In this document: in pieces, positions 37,294 to 46,414 of the stretch
Position numbering within the stretch: the first letter of the stretch is position 1
Layout of the letters: each line of letters opens with the position of its first letter
NCBI RefSeq assembly: GCF_000018865.1
Contig: NC_010175.1
Span: 1,426,001 to 1,490,000 of the forward strand
Source of the DNA: Chloroflexus aurantiacus J-10-fl
GTDB taxonomy: Bacteria > Chloroflexota > Chloroflexia > Chloroflexales > Chloroflexaceae
Direction of reading: 5' to 3'
Length of the DNA stretch: 64,000 nucleotides
The notes under the pieces: generated by a model
The model's database searches: none
Seen by the model: only the letters and a program-made list of their open reading frames with translations
What the model was told of the DNA's origin: nothing
Program-made: the position numbers and the translations under genes

Positions 37294-38031
37294 ATGTGGC
37301 GTAAGTTGCTGTTGGTTGCCTTATTACTCGGGATTGGATACGTGATCTGGCGCCGGATGCAGCGAGATCAAACCCCATCACCGGTGTCCGATCTATCACC
37401 AGCTCCATCGGCGGCTCCATCAGCGCCGTCACCATCACCAGCGCCGTCAGCACCGTCAGCTCCTGCATCCACCAGCAGTGGGCCACGACCGATTGTGACT
37501 CGTGTTCATCGTGGTGCGCCACCGACAATTCGGCGGAGTAGTGCAAGCGCTGAGACGGCTGCGAGTGATCGCAATGGGGTAAACGATGTAGCTTCAGCGT
37601 CTGATACTGTTCAATCCGCTGCGCCGGTCACCCACGTCTCGACTGGAGACGCCGATGCTTCATCGCAGGTGGCTTCAGCATCTGCAACCACTGCCGGCAT
37701 GGTCACAGAACAGCCGGCACCGTCGTCAGACGTGCAAGTCGCAGAGTCGGGTGAGGTCGAATCACCCATCGCCGAGACCGGGCGGGCAGAGGAGAAGGAA
37801 GAAGTATCGGCTGAAGGAACCGAACTGGCGCCGGTTGATATTAACCGCGCTGATCGCGAGACCCTGATCGCCTTGCCCGGCATCGGGCCGGTGCTGGCGG
37901 ATCGCATCATTGCCTACCGCGAAGCTCACGGGCCGTTCAAGAGTGTTGATGATCTGACGGCCATTTCCGGTATTGGCGAGCGTAATATCAATATCTTCCG
38001 TAAGCTGGTATACGTTGATCCCAATGCTTGA
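37294..38031 (+). CDS. ComEA-like helix-hairpin-helix protein with membrane anchor
   Basis: 245 residues. A membrane helix at 4-20 (LLLVALLLGIGYVIW) is followed by a low-complexity Pro/Ser/Ala linker (about 27-165, with repeated SPAPSAP). A C-terminal pair of helix-hairpin-helix motifs spans 172-243: DINRADRETLIALPGIGPVLADRI and ISGIGERNINIFRKL. It resembles ComEA, the DNA-binding receptor for natural transformation, but the soluble domain binds DNA non-specifically in many contexts. GGGGAG lies about 9 bp before the ATG. The gene overlaps the next by 8 bp. Confidence 0.85.
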   Translation: MWRKLLLVALLLGIGYVIWRRMQRDQTPSPVSDLSPAPSAAPSAPSPSPAPSAPSAPASTSSGPRPIVTRVHRGAPPTIRRSSASAETAASDRNGVNDVASASDTVQSAAPVTHVSTGDADASSQVASASATTAGMVTEQPAPSSDVQVAESGEVESPIAETGRAEEKEEVSAEGTELAPVDINRADRETLIALPGIGPVLADRIIAYREAHGPFKSVDDLTAISGIGERNINIFRKLVYVDPNA

Positions 38032-38809
38032 ACCGTATTTGTTGTCGAGTGGTGATCACGCTTGCTTGCTGATCCACGGGTTTGTCGGCGATCCCGGTGA
38101 GATGCGCGATCTAGGCGATCATCTGGCGCAAGCCGGCTATACGGTATTTGGTATGCGTCTGCCCGGACATACCGGGAACCCTGAAGACCTGATTGCTGTG
38201 CGCTGGACGGACTGGCTGGCTGCGGTGCAGGCGGCATTTGACGCACTCGCCCGCCGGTCTACTGCTGTCTCAGTAGTGGGTTTTTCATTGGGTGGCGCAC
38301 TGGCCGCGTTGCTGGCAGCACAGCGCCCTGTGCACCGCCTGGTGATGCTGGCAACACCCTACCGCCTTGGTGGCGACTGGCGGGTTGATCTGTTGGGGAT
38401 TGTCCGCTACGTGACCCCCTGGTTTTATCTGCTGGCCCAGGCCGATTTCAGCAGCCCCGATCTACGGGCATCAATCTGGCGTCGCCAGCCCGGCCTTGAT
38501 CTCGACGATCCGGTCATTCAACAGATGCTACGACGCTCGGTGAAGGTGTCAGTCGCCGCCGCTGATGAGTTGCGGCTGACTCTGGCAGCCGCTCGTCGTG
38601 CACTGCCGCTGGTACGGGCACCAACCCTGATTATGCACGGTCGCAGTGATACAACAGCCGATCCAGCCAGTGCCGCAGCTATCATGGCTCAGATCGGCAG
38701 TACTTACCGTGAACTCACATACTGGCCGGCCACCGGTCATCAACTGCTACTCACCGGGCCGTACCGGTCGGCCATCTTTCAACGGATCACACGGTTTCTC
38801 GCCCGCTAG
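38024..38809 (+). CDS. Alpha/beta hydrolase (carboxylesterase-like)
   Basis: 261 residues from the ATG at 38024, which overlaps the ComEA-like stop by 8 bp; a longer frame from 37973 would be inside that gene. HGFVGDPGEM forms the oxyanion region, GFSLGG carries the nucleophile Ser88, HGRSDTTADP has the acid and GHQLLL the His of the triad. Size and motifs match small bacterial carboxylesterases and monoacylglycerol-lipase-like enzymes. No signal peptide is present. Substrate unknown. Confidence 0.88.
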   Translation: MLEPYLLSSGDHACLLIHGFVGDPGEMRDLGDHLAQAGYTVFGMRLPGHTGNPEDLIAVRWTDWLAAVQAAFDALARRSTAVSVVGFSLGGALAALLAAQRPVHRLVMLATPYRLGGDWRVDLLGIVRYVTPWFYLLAQADFSSPDLRASIWRRQPGLDLDDPVIQQMLRRSVKVSVAAADELRLTLAAARRALPLVRAPTLIMHGRSDTTADPASAAAIMAQIGSTYRELTYWPATGHQLLLTGPYRSAIFQRITRFLAR

Positions 38810-38845
38810 CCTTTCCCTGCTGCCTGGAACGTATCGTAAACGACT

Positions 38846-41833
38846 CTACTCTCGCTTGATAACGATCAGCGTAATGTCATCAAACGGGGGCTGACCGTGG
38901 CTATGGCGTGTAATCGCCGCCAGAATGGCCTGGACGATGGCACCGGCAGGTGCTGTGTGATAGGTCTTGATCACGGCGCGTAGTCCGCTGAGATCAAAAG
39001 GAACCAGCGCTTCATTCACCGTTTCGGTGACCCCATCGGTGTAGCATACCAACACATCACCGGGCGCAAGGGTCGTACTGGCTTCGGCCAGAGTTGCTTC
39101 AGCAATCACCCCCAGTGCAATGCCGGGCGTGTGCAATTCCTCGATATGTCCGGTAGCAGCGCGGTACACGAGTGGCGGATTGTGCCCGGCACAGGTAAAA
39201 CAGAGATGACCGGTTTCCAGGTTAAGCCGGGCGTAGAACAGGGTCACAAACATCCCCGACTCAGAGTCGCGGTACAACCAGCGGTTGGCCCGTTCCATCG
39301 CACGTGCCGGCGCAGAGCCATCGAGCGCAGCGGCACGTACCAGCGAACGCGCCATGGTCATGAACATTGCGGCGGGAATCCCTTTATCGCTTACATCAGC
39401 GATGACAAACCCCAGTTCGTGATACTGGCCATCTCCTGATGATAAAGGCCAGAAATCGTAGAAATCACCACCAACCAGCCGGGCCGATTGCCAGGCGGCA
39501 TCGATCTGCCAGCCCGGAGCTACCGGCAGACGAGTGGGCAACAGGGTGCGTTGAATCTCGCGTGCGACGCGCAGTTCCTGTTCGAGGCGAGCGGCTTCTG
39601 CCGCCTCTGCCGCCAGCAACAGACTTTCCAGAGCACTGGCAATCTGTGCCGCGGCGCCGATGCAGAGACTTTGCTGACGACTGCTGAGGGCAATAAACGG
39701 ATCGTTGTAATCCAGTACCAGCACACCGGGTAGCGTGGTGCGCACTTTGATCGGCAACCCGATCAGGGCACCGCTGTGTGCCGCCGGAATGAGGGCTGGC
39801 CATTGATCGGCATTGTCTTGCGCCTGCCACAAGGTCTCGATATTGATCTGTTCACTCTCGATAGTTCGTTCGCGTAAGCGTAGCAAAAATGGCGAGCGGG
39901 CCGGTTCGTCGATCAGAGTTGCGCGGGCCTGGCGAGACAACCCATACGCCGCACGCAGAACAAAATCGTTCCGCTCACGATCCCAGAGCGCAATGTAGCA
40001 ACGCGGACATCCCAGCAACAGCGGCGGCAAGCGCACGACAGTAGCCAACAGATCGGGTAAGGTGGTAGCGCGGCCAACATTCTCGGCGATCTGTAACAAG
40101 GCATTCAGCGTCCACGCCTCTTCTTGTTGGGCAGTGTAAGCATTGGCGCTTTCGATGGCAATCGCGATCTGATCGGCCAGCGTGCGAATCACGAACAGAT
40201 CGTCTTCATCAAAATCATCAGGCTCATCACTCTGCACATCGAGCACACCGATAACTGTTGAACCAACCCGTAGCGGCACTGCCAGCTCGGAACGGGTTTG
40301 CCAGGTATCACGAATAGCGCGGCGGTCGTTTATGACATCGCTTACCAACACCGGTTCACCGCGTTGAGCCGCCTCGCCAACCAGACCCTGGCCGATACGG
40401 AGGGAGAGGGCACGAATCCGCTCAAGATCGGCACCATCGGCTGTGGAAGCGCGAAAGTAGATGCGTTCGTCATCGGGAGACAGAGTAAAAATGTGCACCG
40501 GGTGGTAACCGAACCGTTCACGGATGAGCCGCACAACCGAAGGCAACAACTGGTCGAGATTAAGAATCGCCGTGATCTGTTGACTGACTTCGCGAATGGC
40601 CTGTAACTGGTTTGCCCGTTGGCGTGCTTCGTGAAAGGCGCGAGCACGGGCAATCGCCACCGCGGCCTGGTCGGCGATGAGCGAAATGAGGCGCAGGTCA
40701 TTGGCATCGAAGGCACCCGGTTCGTAGCTTTGCACCGAAATCGAGCCGATCACCGTTTCACCGGCAATGAGCGGCACATAAATGCCTGAACGTGGGGGCC
40801 GTTCGCTCTGATAGCGCGGACGGGCCGGCAGACGATCCATCTCGCGTACAAAGTCTTCCACCAGGATTGCCCGCCCGGTCTCCCGAATCCAGCCGATCAG
40901 TCCACTGTTTTCCGAGAGATCAACCGTCAAGCGGGGCAACCGCACGCGATCTTGAATGCGTACCATGAGCGTATAGTGATTGCCGTGAAACAGACCCAGA
41001 TGGAACGACGAGGTATCGACAATCCGACTCGCTTCACGGTAGATCAGCTCGCAGAGGGCTTCAACATCGAGTTCACTGCGAATAATGGCCCGACTCACTT
41101 CATTCAGGCGGGCTAATTCACGCACTGAACGGCGTTGGCGTTGCAGGTTGAGCGAGGAGCGGCGGAGAATGGCTGCCGAGGCAACCAGGGCAAGACCGGC
41201 GAGTGTGAGATGAATGAGTTCGAGCTGCCGGGCAATCGCGGCTCCCAACCAGGCCAGAGGAAGCGGCGCGATCTCCGCGCCCAAAATTGCGGGCCATGCC
41301 GAACGCCACCAGGTTGCCAGACCACTACGCCCACCTTGCAACAGTTCGCGGAGCATGCGTCCGGTTTGGGTAACGAGCGGAAAGCCGAACAGAGTTGACA
41401 GGAAGAGCGGCGTAAGGTTCTGGTCGGTAAGTGGTTGATTGCTCAGAGCGCCGACCGGCCACGCACTAGCGAGTATGCCCAGGGTGCGCAGACCACTGCG
41501 CAAGAGAGGACGACCAAACAGAGAAAAGGATGTACGGGGACGGTTGGTCAACAGCAGAATCACCACCCCGGAGACAACCCCCTCAATAGCCGCCAGCCAT
41601 GCCGCATTCACCGGCCCAAGGGTCAGACTGGCCGTGATCAGCACCAGCGGGGCAAGACTATGGACATCGGCAGGCGGGGTACGAAATGCCAGCAGATCAA
41701 CGGCAAAGGCCATCGCTGCAAACAATATCACCAGTATGGGAGCTACCGGCGTAGCGGGCAGGGTAAACAGCCACATCCACGCCACCACGCCAACCACCAA
41801 CCCATACCATGTCAGCATCTGTTCGCGCGACAC
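38846..41833 (-). CDS. Membrane GAF-containing PP2C/SpoIIE-type serine phosphatase
   Basis: 995 residues from the GTG at 41833, which abuts the stop of the preceding gene (TGAGTG). Six to eight membrane helices (about 5-215) precede a short linker. Three GAF domains follow (about 240-400, 410-560 and 575-740), then a SpoIIE/RsbU phosphatase (about 765-990). The phosphatase has VGGDFYDFWPL, FVIADVSDKGIPAAMFM, FTCAGHNPPL and VLVCYTDGVTE with the metal aspartates. It should dephosphorylate a STAS protein after sensing a signal. With the two genes upstream it forms a complete partner-switching operon. Confidence 0.92.
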   Translation of the reverse strand: MSREQMLTWYGLVVGVVAWMWLFTLPATPVAPILVILFAAMAFAVDLLAFRTPPADVHSLAPLVLITASLTLGPVNAAWLAAIEGVVSGVVILLLTNRPRTSFSLFGRPLLRSGLRTLGILASAWPVGALSNQPLTDQNLTPLFLSTLFGFPLVTQTGRMLRELLQGGRSGLATWWRSAWPAILGAEIAPLPLAWLGAAIARQLELIHLTLAGLALVASAAILRRSSLNLQRQRRSVRELARLNEVSRAIIRSELDVEALCELIYREASRIVDTSSFHLGLFHGNHYTLMVRIQDRVRLPRLTVDLSENSGLIGWIRETGRAILVEDFVREMDRLPARPRYQSERPPRSGIYVPLIAGETVIGSISVQSYEPGAFDANDLRLISLIADQAAVAIARARAFHEARQRANQLQAIREVSQQITAILNLDQLLPSVVRLIRERFGYHPVHIFTLSPDDERIYFRASTADGADLERIRALSLRIGQGLVGEAAQRGEPVLVSDVINDRRAIRDTWQTRSELAVPLRVGSTVIGVLDVQSDEPDDFDEDDLFVIRTLADQIAIAIESANAYTAQQEEAWTLNALLQIAENVGRATTLPDLLATVVRLPPLLLGCPRCYIALWDRERNDFVLRAAYGLSRQARATLIDEPARSPFLLRLRERTIESEQINIETLWQAQDNADQWPALIPAAHSGALIGLPIKVRTTLPGVLVLDYNDPFIALSSRQQSLCIGAAAQIASALESLLLAAEAAEAARLEQELRVAREIQRTLLPTRLPVAPGWQIDAAWQSARLVGGDFYDFWPLSSGDGQYHELGFVIADVSDKGIPAAMFMTMARSLVRAAALDGSAPARAMERANRWLYRDSESGMFVTLFYARLNLETGHLCFTCAGHNPPLVYRAATGHIEELHTPGIALGVIAEATLAEASTTLAPGDVLVCYTDGVTETVNEALVPFDLSGLRAVIKTYHTAPAGAIVQAILAAITRHSHGQPPFDDITLIVIKRE

Positions 41834-42583
41834 TCAACGCCTCTGGGAAAATGCTGCGCGGGCTTCTGTGACTGAGGGATGAATATTGAAAACCTGGGTA
41901 AAGCCGGTAATCGTAAAGACTTCGTGGACTTGCGGTTGTAAAGCGGCCAACCGTAATTCACCGCCGAGCGTCATCAACTCCTTACGGATAAGAAGCAACG
42001 CGCGCAAGCCACTACTGGACAGAAAAGGAACATTGCTGAAGTCCAACACAATCTGACGAGCGCCCTGGCTGATCTGTTCGTTCACCGTCTTGCTCAGTCG
42101 GGGTGCGGTCAGCGCATCGATCCGGTCGTTGATGGGAATAACGACCACTTCATTGGCTTCTTCAGCCTGATCAGATGGTAGATACTTGACCATCGTTAGT
42201 AAATTGCCGCCTTGGGGTGAAAATTCAAAATGAACTTCGTCCATTAAGCGCGTAATGAGATAGATACCCAGGCCGCCAACCTGACGCTCTTCCAACGGCG
42301 AGGTGATGTCAGGTACCGGCACAGTAGATGGATCAAACTGACGACCATGATCGCGTACAGTCACGATAAAGCGTTGATCATGGCACTGCCAGCTCAGGGT
42401 GAAATCACCGGGTTGGTCAGGATCGTAAGCGTGCTGGATGACGTTGGTTACAGCTTCATCAACTGCAAGCTGCACCTGCCAGGTTGCCCGTTCATCCAGA
42501 CCACAACGCTCGGCTGCGGCGGTGATAAATGCACTGGTTTTGGCCAACGCATCCAGATCAGCAGTAAGGGTAATACTCTCCAT
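41834..42583 (-). CDS. Anti-sigma factor kinase (HATPase) fused to a STAS domain
   Basis: 249 residues from the ATG at 42583; an alternative TTG at 42631 would overlap the stop of the upstream STAS gene and is also possible. Residues 1-130 are an RsbW-like HATPase (N box DEAVTNVIQHAY, then VRDHGRQFDP and GGLGIYLITRLMDE). Residues 145-245 are a STAS domain (VLDFSNVPFLSSSGLRALLLI) with the phosphorylatable Ser. In classical systems these are separate proteins, so the kinase here carries its own antagonist domain. No sigma factor gene is adjacent. It is translated together with the PP2C gene downstream. Confidence 0.9.
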   Translation of the reverse strand: MESITLTADLDALAKTSAFITAAAERCGLDERATWQVQLAVDEAVTNVIQHAYDPDQPGDFTLSWQCHDQRFIVTVRDHGRQFDPSTVPVPDITSPLEERQVGGLGIYLITRLMDEVHFEFSPQGGNLLTMVKYLPSDQAEEANEVVVIPINDRIDALTAPRLSKTVNEQISQGARQIVLDFSNVPFLSSSGLRALLLIRKELMTLGGELRLAALQPQVHEVFTITGFTQVFNIHPSVTEARAAFSQRR

Positions 42584-42627
42584 GGCGATTGTGCGACCAG
42601 ACGAACACGTCTGGCAATAGGGCAGGT

Positions 42628-42978
42628 TCAAAATGATCCAACTGCTTCGACGGTATCGCCATAGATCTCGAAGAGCGAACTGAAACCGGTTAGATCGAAC
42701 ACCTCTTTGATGCGGGGTGGCAAGTTAGCGATACGAACATCACCACCTTCAAGATCGGTGATCTTCCAATCACGAGCCTTCTTACGCGCTTCAATCAAGA
42801 CGCGCAAACCCGGACTGCTGATGTATTCGAGCTTGCTGAGATCCAACACAATGCGATAGCGACCGTCGGCGAAAATCGACTCAATCAGTTGTTTAAGTTG
42901 TGGCGCAGAAGCTGCATCAACGCGCCCAATCACCTCGATGAGGTCAACTCGATTGAGCCGGCGGTGTGTGAGTTCCAT
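42628..42978 (-). CDS. STAS domain anti-sigma factor antagonist
   Basis: 116 residues, an RsbV/SpoIIAA-like single domain. GAGGAGG precedes the ATG at 42978. The phosphorylation loop YISSPGLRVLIEARK and the start MELTHRRLNRVDLIEVIGRVDA are typical. In its unphosphorylated state such a protein binds the anti-sigma kinase. First gene of the STAS / kinase-STAS / PP2C operon. Confidence 0.94.
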   Translation of the reverse strand: MELTHRRLNRVDLIEVIGRVDAASAPQLKQLIESIFADGRYRIVLDLSKLEYISSPGLRVLIEARKKARDWKITDLEGGDVRIANLPPRIKEVFDLTGFSSLFEIYGDTVEAVGSF

Positions 42979-43028
42979 TTAATTCCTCCTCTTCAGGCAC
43001 AAACGGCGCGTTGCGCATACTGATTCGT

Positions 43029-43037
43029 ATTATACCA
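43029..43037 (-). promoter_or_regulatory. Extended -10 of the partner-switching operon
   Basis: On the minus strand TGGTATAAT, about 50 bp before the STAS start. It is divergent from the next promoter, and two CTGACAG direct repeats (43040-43046 and 43054-43060) lie between the two -10 elements. Confidence 0.55.
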
Positions 43038-43064
43038 TACTGACAGTTCTGCCCTGACAGTACG

Positions 43065-43073
43065 TGCTATAAT
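43065..43073 (+). promoter_or_regulatory. Extended -10 of the DUF697-like gene
   Basis: TGCTATAAT, 43 bp before the start at 43117; the -35 region is poor. Confidence 0.55.
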
Positions 43074-43116
43074 GGCGCTGTCAATGCATATCAGCAGACA
43101 CCACGAGGGCTATTGC

Positions 43117-44172
43117 ATGCCGAGCTGGAACGATCTTAATCTTGCCTGGAATACGCTGCGTGAAATAAATGTTGAGGATATTCGGAAAGAAGCCGAGTCA
43201 CCGCTGACTATCGTCTGTGTCGGCGCGACACGGGTCTGCCAGAGTATTGCCGCCCGCCTGGAATACGGTGAGCAGCGCTATGGTGCAGTCGGGCCATCAC
43301 CGATCCATCAGGCCAATCTAGCCACGATTGTACCGGCAGAGGTACGGAACGTCGATCTCGTTATTATTGGTCTGGATCGGAATATTCGTTTGTCGGCCCG
43401 TGAGTTAACGGTGATTGAGCAACTGGCCGCCCTATCCCTGCCTACGGTTGTGGTGGTCTGGGGCACGGCACTGCCCTCTGATGCCGGGCCGCTACATCCA
43501 CGGGTTGCCCATGCCCGTTTGCTGGTTGTGCCTGATCCAGATGCCCCGGATACCGACCGGCAACTGGCTGAAGCGATTCTTGAACGGCTACCGGCCTCTT
43601 TGCATCTGGCCGCTGCCCGGCGGTTGCCCGGTCTGCGTCCGGTGCTGGCCAAACAACTAATTAGCAGCGTCTCTTTTACCAATGCATCGTATGTGCTGGC
43701 AACCGCCTTACCATCACAAATTCCGCTGCTCAACATGCCGTTTGCCGCCGCCGACACCCTGATCTTGACCAAGAATCAGGCTATGCTGGTCTACCGGCTT
43801 GCCCTGGCCTACGGAGCACCACCCGATATTCGCGAGCGCCTGTTCGAGGTACTACCGGTGATTGGGGGGGCGTTTATCTGGCGCCAACTGGCCCGAATGC
43901 TGGTGGGACTGATTCCGGTGTGGGGAGTAGCGCCTAAAGTGGCGATAGCGTATGCCGGAACCTACACAACCGGAACAGCCGCGTGGCGCTGGTTTGCGGA
44001 AGGCGAAATTGTTGATCGCGAGCGTTTGCAGGAGATTGGGCGTGAGGCGATCCAGTTGGGCCGCGAGCAGGCCGCGCTGTTGATGGCAAAAGCACGTGAA
44101 ACCGGTAGCCAGCAGGTTGGACGCTGGAAACGATTCTGGCAACGGTTACGGCAGATGTGGCGGCGCAAGTGA
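43117..44172 (+). CDS. DUF697/YcjF-like hydrophobic protein
   Basis: 351 residues from the ATG at 43117, favoured by GAGGG 7 bp upstream. An N-terminal Rossmann-like part (about 25-150: LTIVCVGATRVCQSIAARL, VDLVIIGLDRN, TVVVVWGTALP) has no P-loop. A C-terminal hydrophobic region (about 200-310: LLNMPFAAADTLILTKNQAMLVYRLALAYG, then ARMLVGLIPVWGVAPKVAIAYAGTYTTG) resembles the DUF697 tail of GTPase-linked membrane proteins. A basic C-terminal tail ends RLRQMWRRK. The N-terminal part may be a degenerate GTPase; this is inference. Divergent from the partner-switching operon. Confidence 0.6.
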   Translation: MPSWNDLNLAWNTLREINVEDIRKEAESPLTIVCVGATRVCQSIAARLEYGEQRYGAVGPSPIHQANLATIVPAEVRNVDLVIIGLDRNIRLSARELTVIEQLAALSLPTVVVVWGTALPSDAGPLHPRVAHARLLVVPDPDAPDTDRQLAEAILERLPASLHLAAARRLPGLRPVLAKQLISSVSFTNASYVLATALPSQIPLLNMPFAAADTLILTKNQAMLVYRLALAYGAPPDIRERLFEVLPVIGGAFIWRQLARMLVGLIPVWGVAPKVAIAYAGTYTTGTAAWRWFAEGEIVDRERLQEIGREAIQLGREQAALLMAKARETGSQQVGRWKRFWQRLRQMWRRK

Positions 44173-44186
44173 ACGGGTAAGGGTAG

Positions 44187-44300
44187 AACCTGTTTCAAAA
44201 AACATCTCCTGGAAGTTATCTCATTCATCACTGACAGACTAATCGTGATGAGCACACACCGCATCCCCGTGACCGGTAGGGTTAACGGCGTGACCCGCGC
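44187..44300 (+). repeat. Dispersed repeat headed by AACCTGTTTCAAAAAACATC
   Basis: The head is shared with 12773 and 44990 (one mismatch). Each copy then continues into sequence with CGTGATGAGCACACACCGCATCCCCGT-like pieces. Possibly a degraded end of a mobile element. Confidence 0.55.
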
Positions 44301-44475
44301 CGGATCGTGACTCCACACTCCGCGACACGGGTAACTCGGTCGGGAGACCGTATTCACCCCGACGTGTGCCGCGGACATGCCGTTTGGCGTGTCTGTGGTC
44401 ACCGGCGTGCTGGGGTGATTTCGCTCGCTCACCGCATCCCTTGCATGGCAAGATGAATGGGTTCAGGCACCGTCT

Positions 44476-44503
44476 GTAGGGGCGGTTTAGAACCCGCCCC
44501 TAC
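44476..44503. repeat. REP-like palindrome, GGGCGG(T)TT type
   Basis: Near-perfect arms around a short loop, related to 49721-49747, 62363-62393 and 63127-63155 (core AACCCGCCCCTAC). Confidence 0.65.
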
Positions 44504-44590
44504 GGATACCCGCATATTCGGTGTCAAGCAGTGATGCCCGTATCACGCAAGGTTTGATATGCCACCCTGCTGGAAGCAGGCACGGCGGGC

Positions 44591-44925
44591 AGGTGCAGGT
44601 GGCGAGTGCGCCGGAGGCGCACGCTCCCAGGGGATGGCCCCCACCCTCACCCTCCATTGGAGGCGGGAACTAGCGGTGCAGCACGGCTCCGCTGGCAGAC
44701 GCTGGTTCAGGTGGGGCGCGCCGGCGGCGCGCACTCCCAGGGGATGGCCCCCATCCTCACCCGCCCCCGCTTGGGGCGGGAACTTGCGGTGAAGTATGGC
44801 GCTGCTGATGGGTGCTGGTACAGGTGGGGCGCGCCGGCGGCGCACGTTCCCAGGGGATGGCCCCACCCTCACCTGTCCCCGTTGAGGACGGGAACTAGCG
44901 GTGCAGCATGGCGCCGCTGGCGGGC
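44591..44925. repeat. Three tandem units of about 110 bp
   Basis: The anchor GGGATGGCCC recurs at 44631, 44741 and 44854 (periods 110 and 113 bp). Each unit holds a GC-rich palindrome (GCGCCGG.GGCGC type), the anchor, a direct-repeat-like CGGGAACTAGCGGTG/AACTTGCGGTG segment and a variable hairpin. Related single units with CGCTCCCAGG occur at 50150, 50980 and 52350. GC-rich and not coding. Confidence 0.75.
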
Positions 44926-44987
44926 GCTTCACCAGATTTGATATAACCCGCTTACCAGCCCTCTCTGGCAAAGCTTACTCCTCTCTA

Positions 44988-45245
44988 GAACCTATTTCAA
45001 AAAACATCTCCCATTACCGACCGACTCCATGATCGTGACGAGCACACACAGCTTCCTTGTTTCCAGCCGGGTCAACGATGTGCCACGCGCCAGATCGTAA
45101 GCACGGCTGGCGCGGCAGCATGGCTGCCGCACTCCAAACGCTGCGCCACGCGCATGACAGGCGAGTAAGGCACCCAATTCGACGAGTGATGGCACTAGCG
45201 ATGATCGTCAGCGCTCCTCGCTTCCATACTGGCAGACTGGGAGCA
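44988..45245 (+). repeat. Dispersed repeat with the GCGGCAGC/GCTGCCGC palindrome
   Basis: Begins with AACCTATTTCAAAAAACATC (44990-45010) and includes the palindrome core around 45105-45130. Similar to 12840-13045, 55480-55720 and the inner parts of the MITE-like elements. The rest up to 45438 shows no gene. Confidence 0.6.
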
Positions 45246-45438
45246 GGATAGGCTATCGTTGGTCATTGGCAAGCGGTCACGAGCCTGGGCAATGGTCGAC
45301 CGTACAGCTTTTATGAAATAAGTTCTGGCACACTCGCGTGTATCCCTTCCCACCGATCAAGCGGAACCAATCATCAGGTAGCGGCGTCTCTGAGATGTGA
45401 CGTGCAGATACCTTGTGAAATGATAAGGAGTGAGTGTT

Positions 45439-46176
45439 ATGGAAAACCGTCTTCTCTCGACTGTGCTGGCTCTGACGGCATTGATAGCTGTGCTGGCACT
45501 GGCTGCGGTCAGCCTGTTCCGTCCGGCCCAGACCGTAACCGCGCAAACCGGTGTTGCTAATATGCCACAGATTGTCGTTATCGGCACCGGTGAAGTGAAG
45601 GTTGAGCCGGATATTGCCTCGATTATGATTGGGGTCGAGACTACTGCCCCAACCACGCAGGAAGCGCTGGCCCAGAACAGTACACAGGCGCAGGCGATTA
45701 TCGATCAGATTCGGCAATTGGGCATCGAGGAGCGCGATATTCAGACCACTGGGATCAACATTTATCCGGTGTACGATAACGAGGGGCGGAATATCACCGG
45801 CTACACTGTCAATAATACAGTGAATGTCACCGTGCGCAACATCGGCCAGGCCGGGAGTCTGATTGATCGGGTGGTGCAGGTCGGTGCCAATCGTGTCTAC
45901 GGGATCAGTTTTGGGGTTAGCGATCCGGAGCGTGTGCTGGCCCAGGCCCGCGAAGCGGCGATTGCCAATGCACGGGCACGTGCCGAGCAGATGGCACGCG
46001 CCAGCGGTACGTCACTCGGTCGCGTTCTGTTCATCACCGAGAACATGGGTGCCAGCCCTCTCCCAATCCCGGTGATGGCTCAGGCCAGGCCAGCCGTGGA
46101 CAGCGTGGCGCCGCCGGTGCAACCCGGCCAGCAGACCTACAGCGCGTCGGTGCAGGTGACGTTTGAGTTGCGCTAA
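45439..46176 (+). CDS. SIMPL (DUF541) domain protein, exported
   Basis: 245 residues from the ATG at 45439, with AAGGAG 8 bp upstream. Residues 1-32 are a signal peptide or anchor. The rest is a SIMPL/DUF541 domain: VIGTGEVKVEPDIASIMIGVET, QAIIDQIRQLGIEERDIQTTGINIYPVYDN, and a VGANRVYGISFGVSD stretch, ending in VTFELR. This family occurs in the cell envelope of many bacteria and its function is poorly defined. A strong terminator follows. Confidence 0.88.
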   Translation: MENRLLSTVLALTALIAVLALAAVSLFRPAQTVTAQTGVANMPQIVVIGTGEVKVEPDIASIMIGVETTAPTTQEALAQNSTQAQAIIDQIRQLGIEERDIQTTGINIYPVYDNEGRNITGYTVNNTVNVTVRNIGQAGSLIDRVVQVGANRVYGISFGVSDPERVLAQAREAAIANARARAEQMARASGTSLGRVLFITENMGASPLPIPVMAQARPAVDSVAPPVQPGQQTYSASVQVTFELR

Positions 46177-46201
46177 CCGTTGTAGATACAGATCGAAGGC
46201 T

Positions 46202-46237
46202 ATCCCCCCACCGCCAATATGTCAACGGTGGGGGGAT
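46202..46237. terminator. Hairpin after the SIMPL gene
   Basis: Perfect 12-bp arms (ATCCCCCCACCG / CGGTGGGGGGAT) with a 12-nt loop, 26 bp past the stop. TGTTGTTA follows. Confidence 0.75.
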
Positions 46238-46293
46238 GTTGTTACATTACAATTGTGGCAAATACTTATTCAATCCTGACAACACACCGTTGC

Positions 46294-46315
46294 TACTTCT
46301 GGTATAATAGAAGTA
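46294..46315 (+). promoter_or_regulatory. Promoter of uvrB overlapped by a perfect 7-bp inverted repeat
   Basis: The extended -10 TGGTATAAT (46300-46308) lies inside TACTTCT-N8-AGAAGTA, so a protein bound there would block the promoter. It does not match the Bacillus-type (GAAC-N4-GTTC) or E. coli-type LexA box. Confidence 0.5.
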
Positions 46316-46414
46316 ACCCAACCATCGGCGCGGCGTTGTGGCCCTCTCCGCCCTGGAGCGGTGACACAACCCGCGCTGTTGCGTCTCTACACCGCAGAAA
46401 CACGCGAGCATCGT

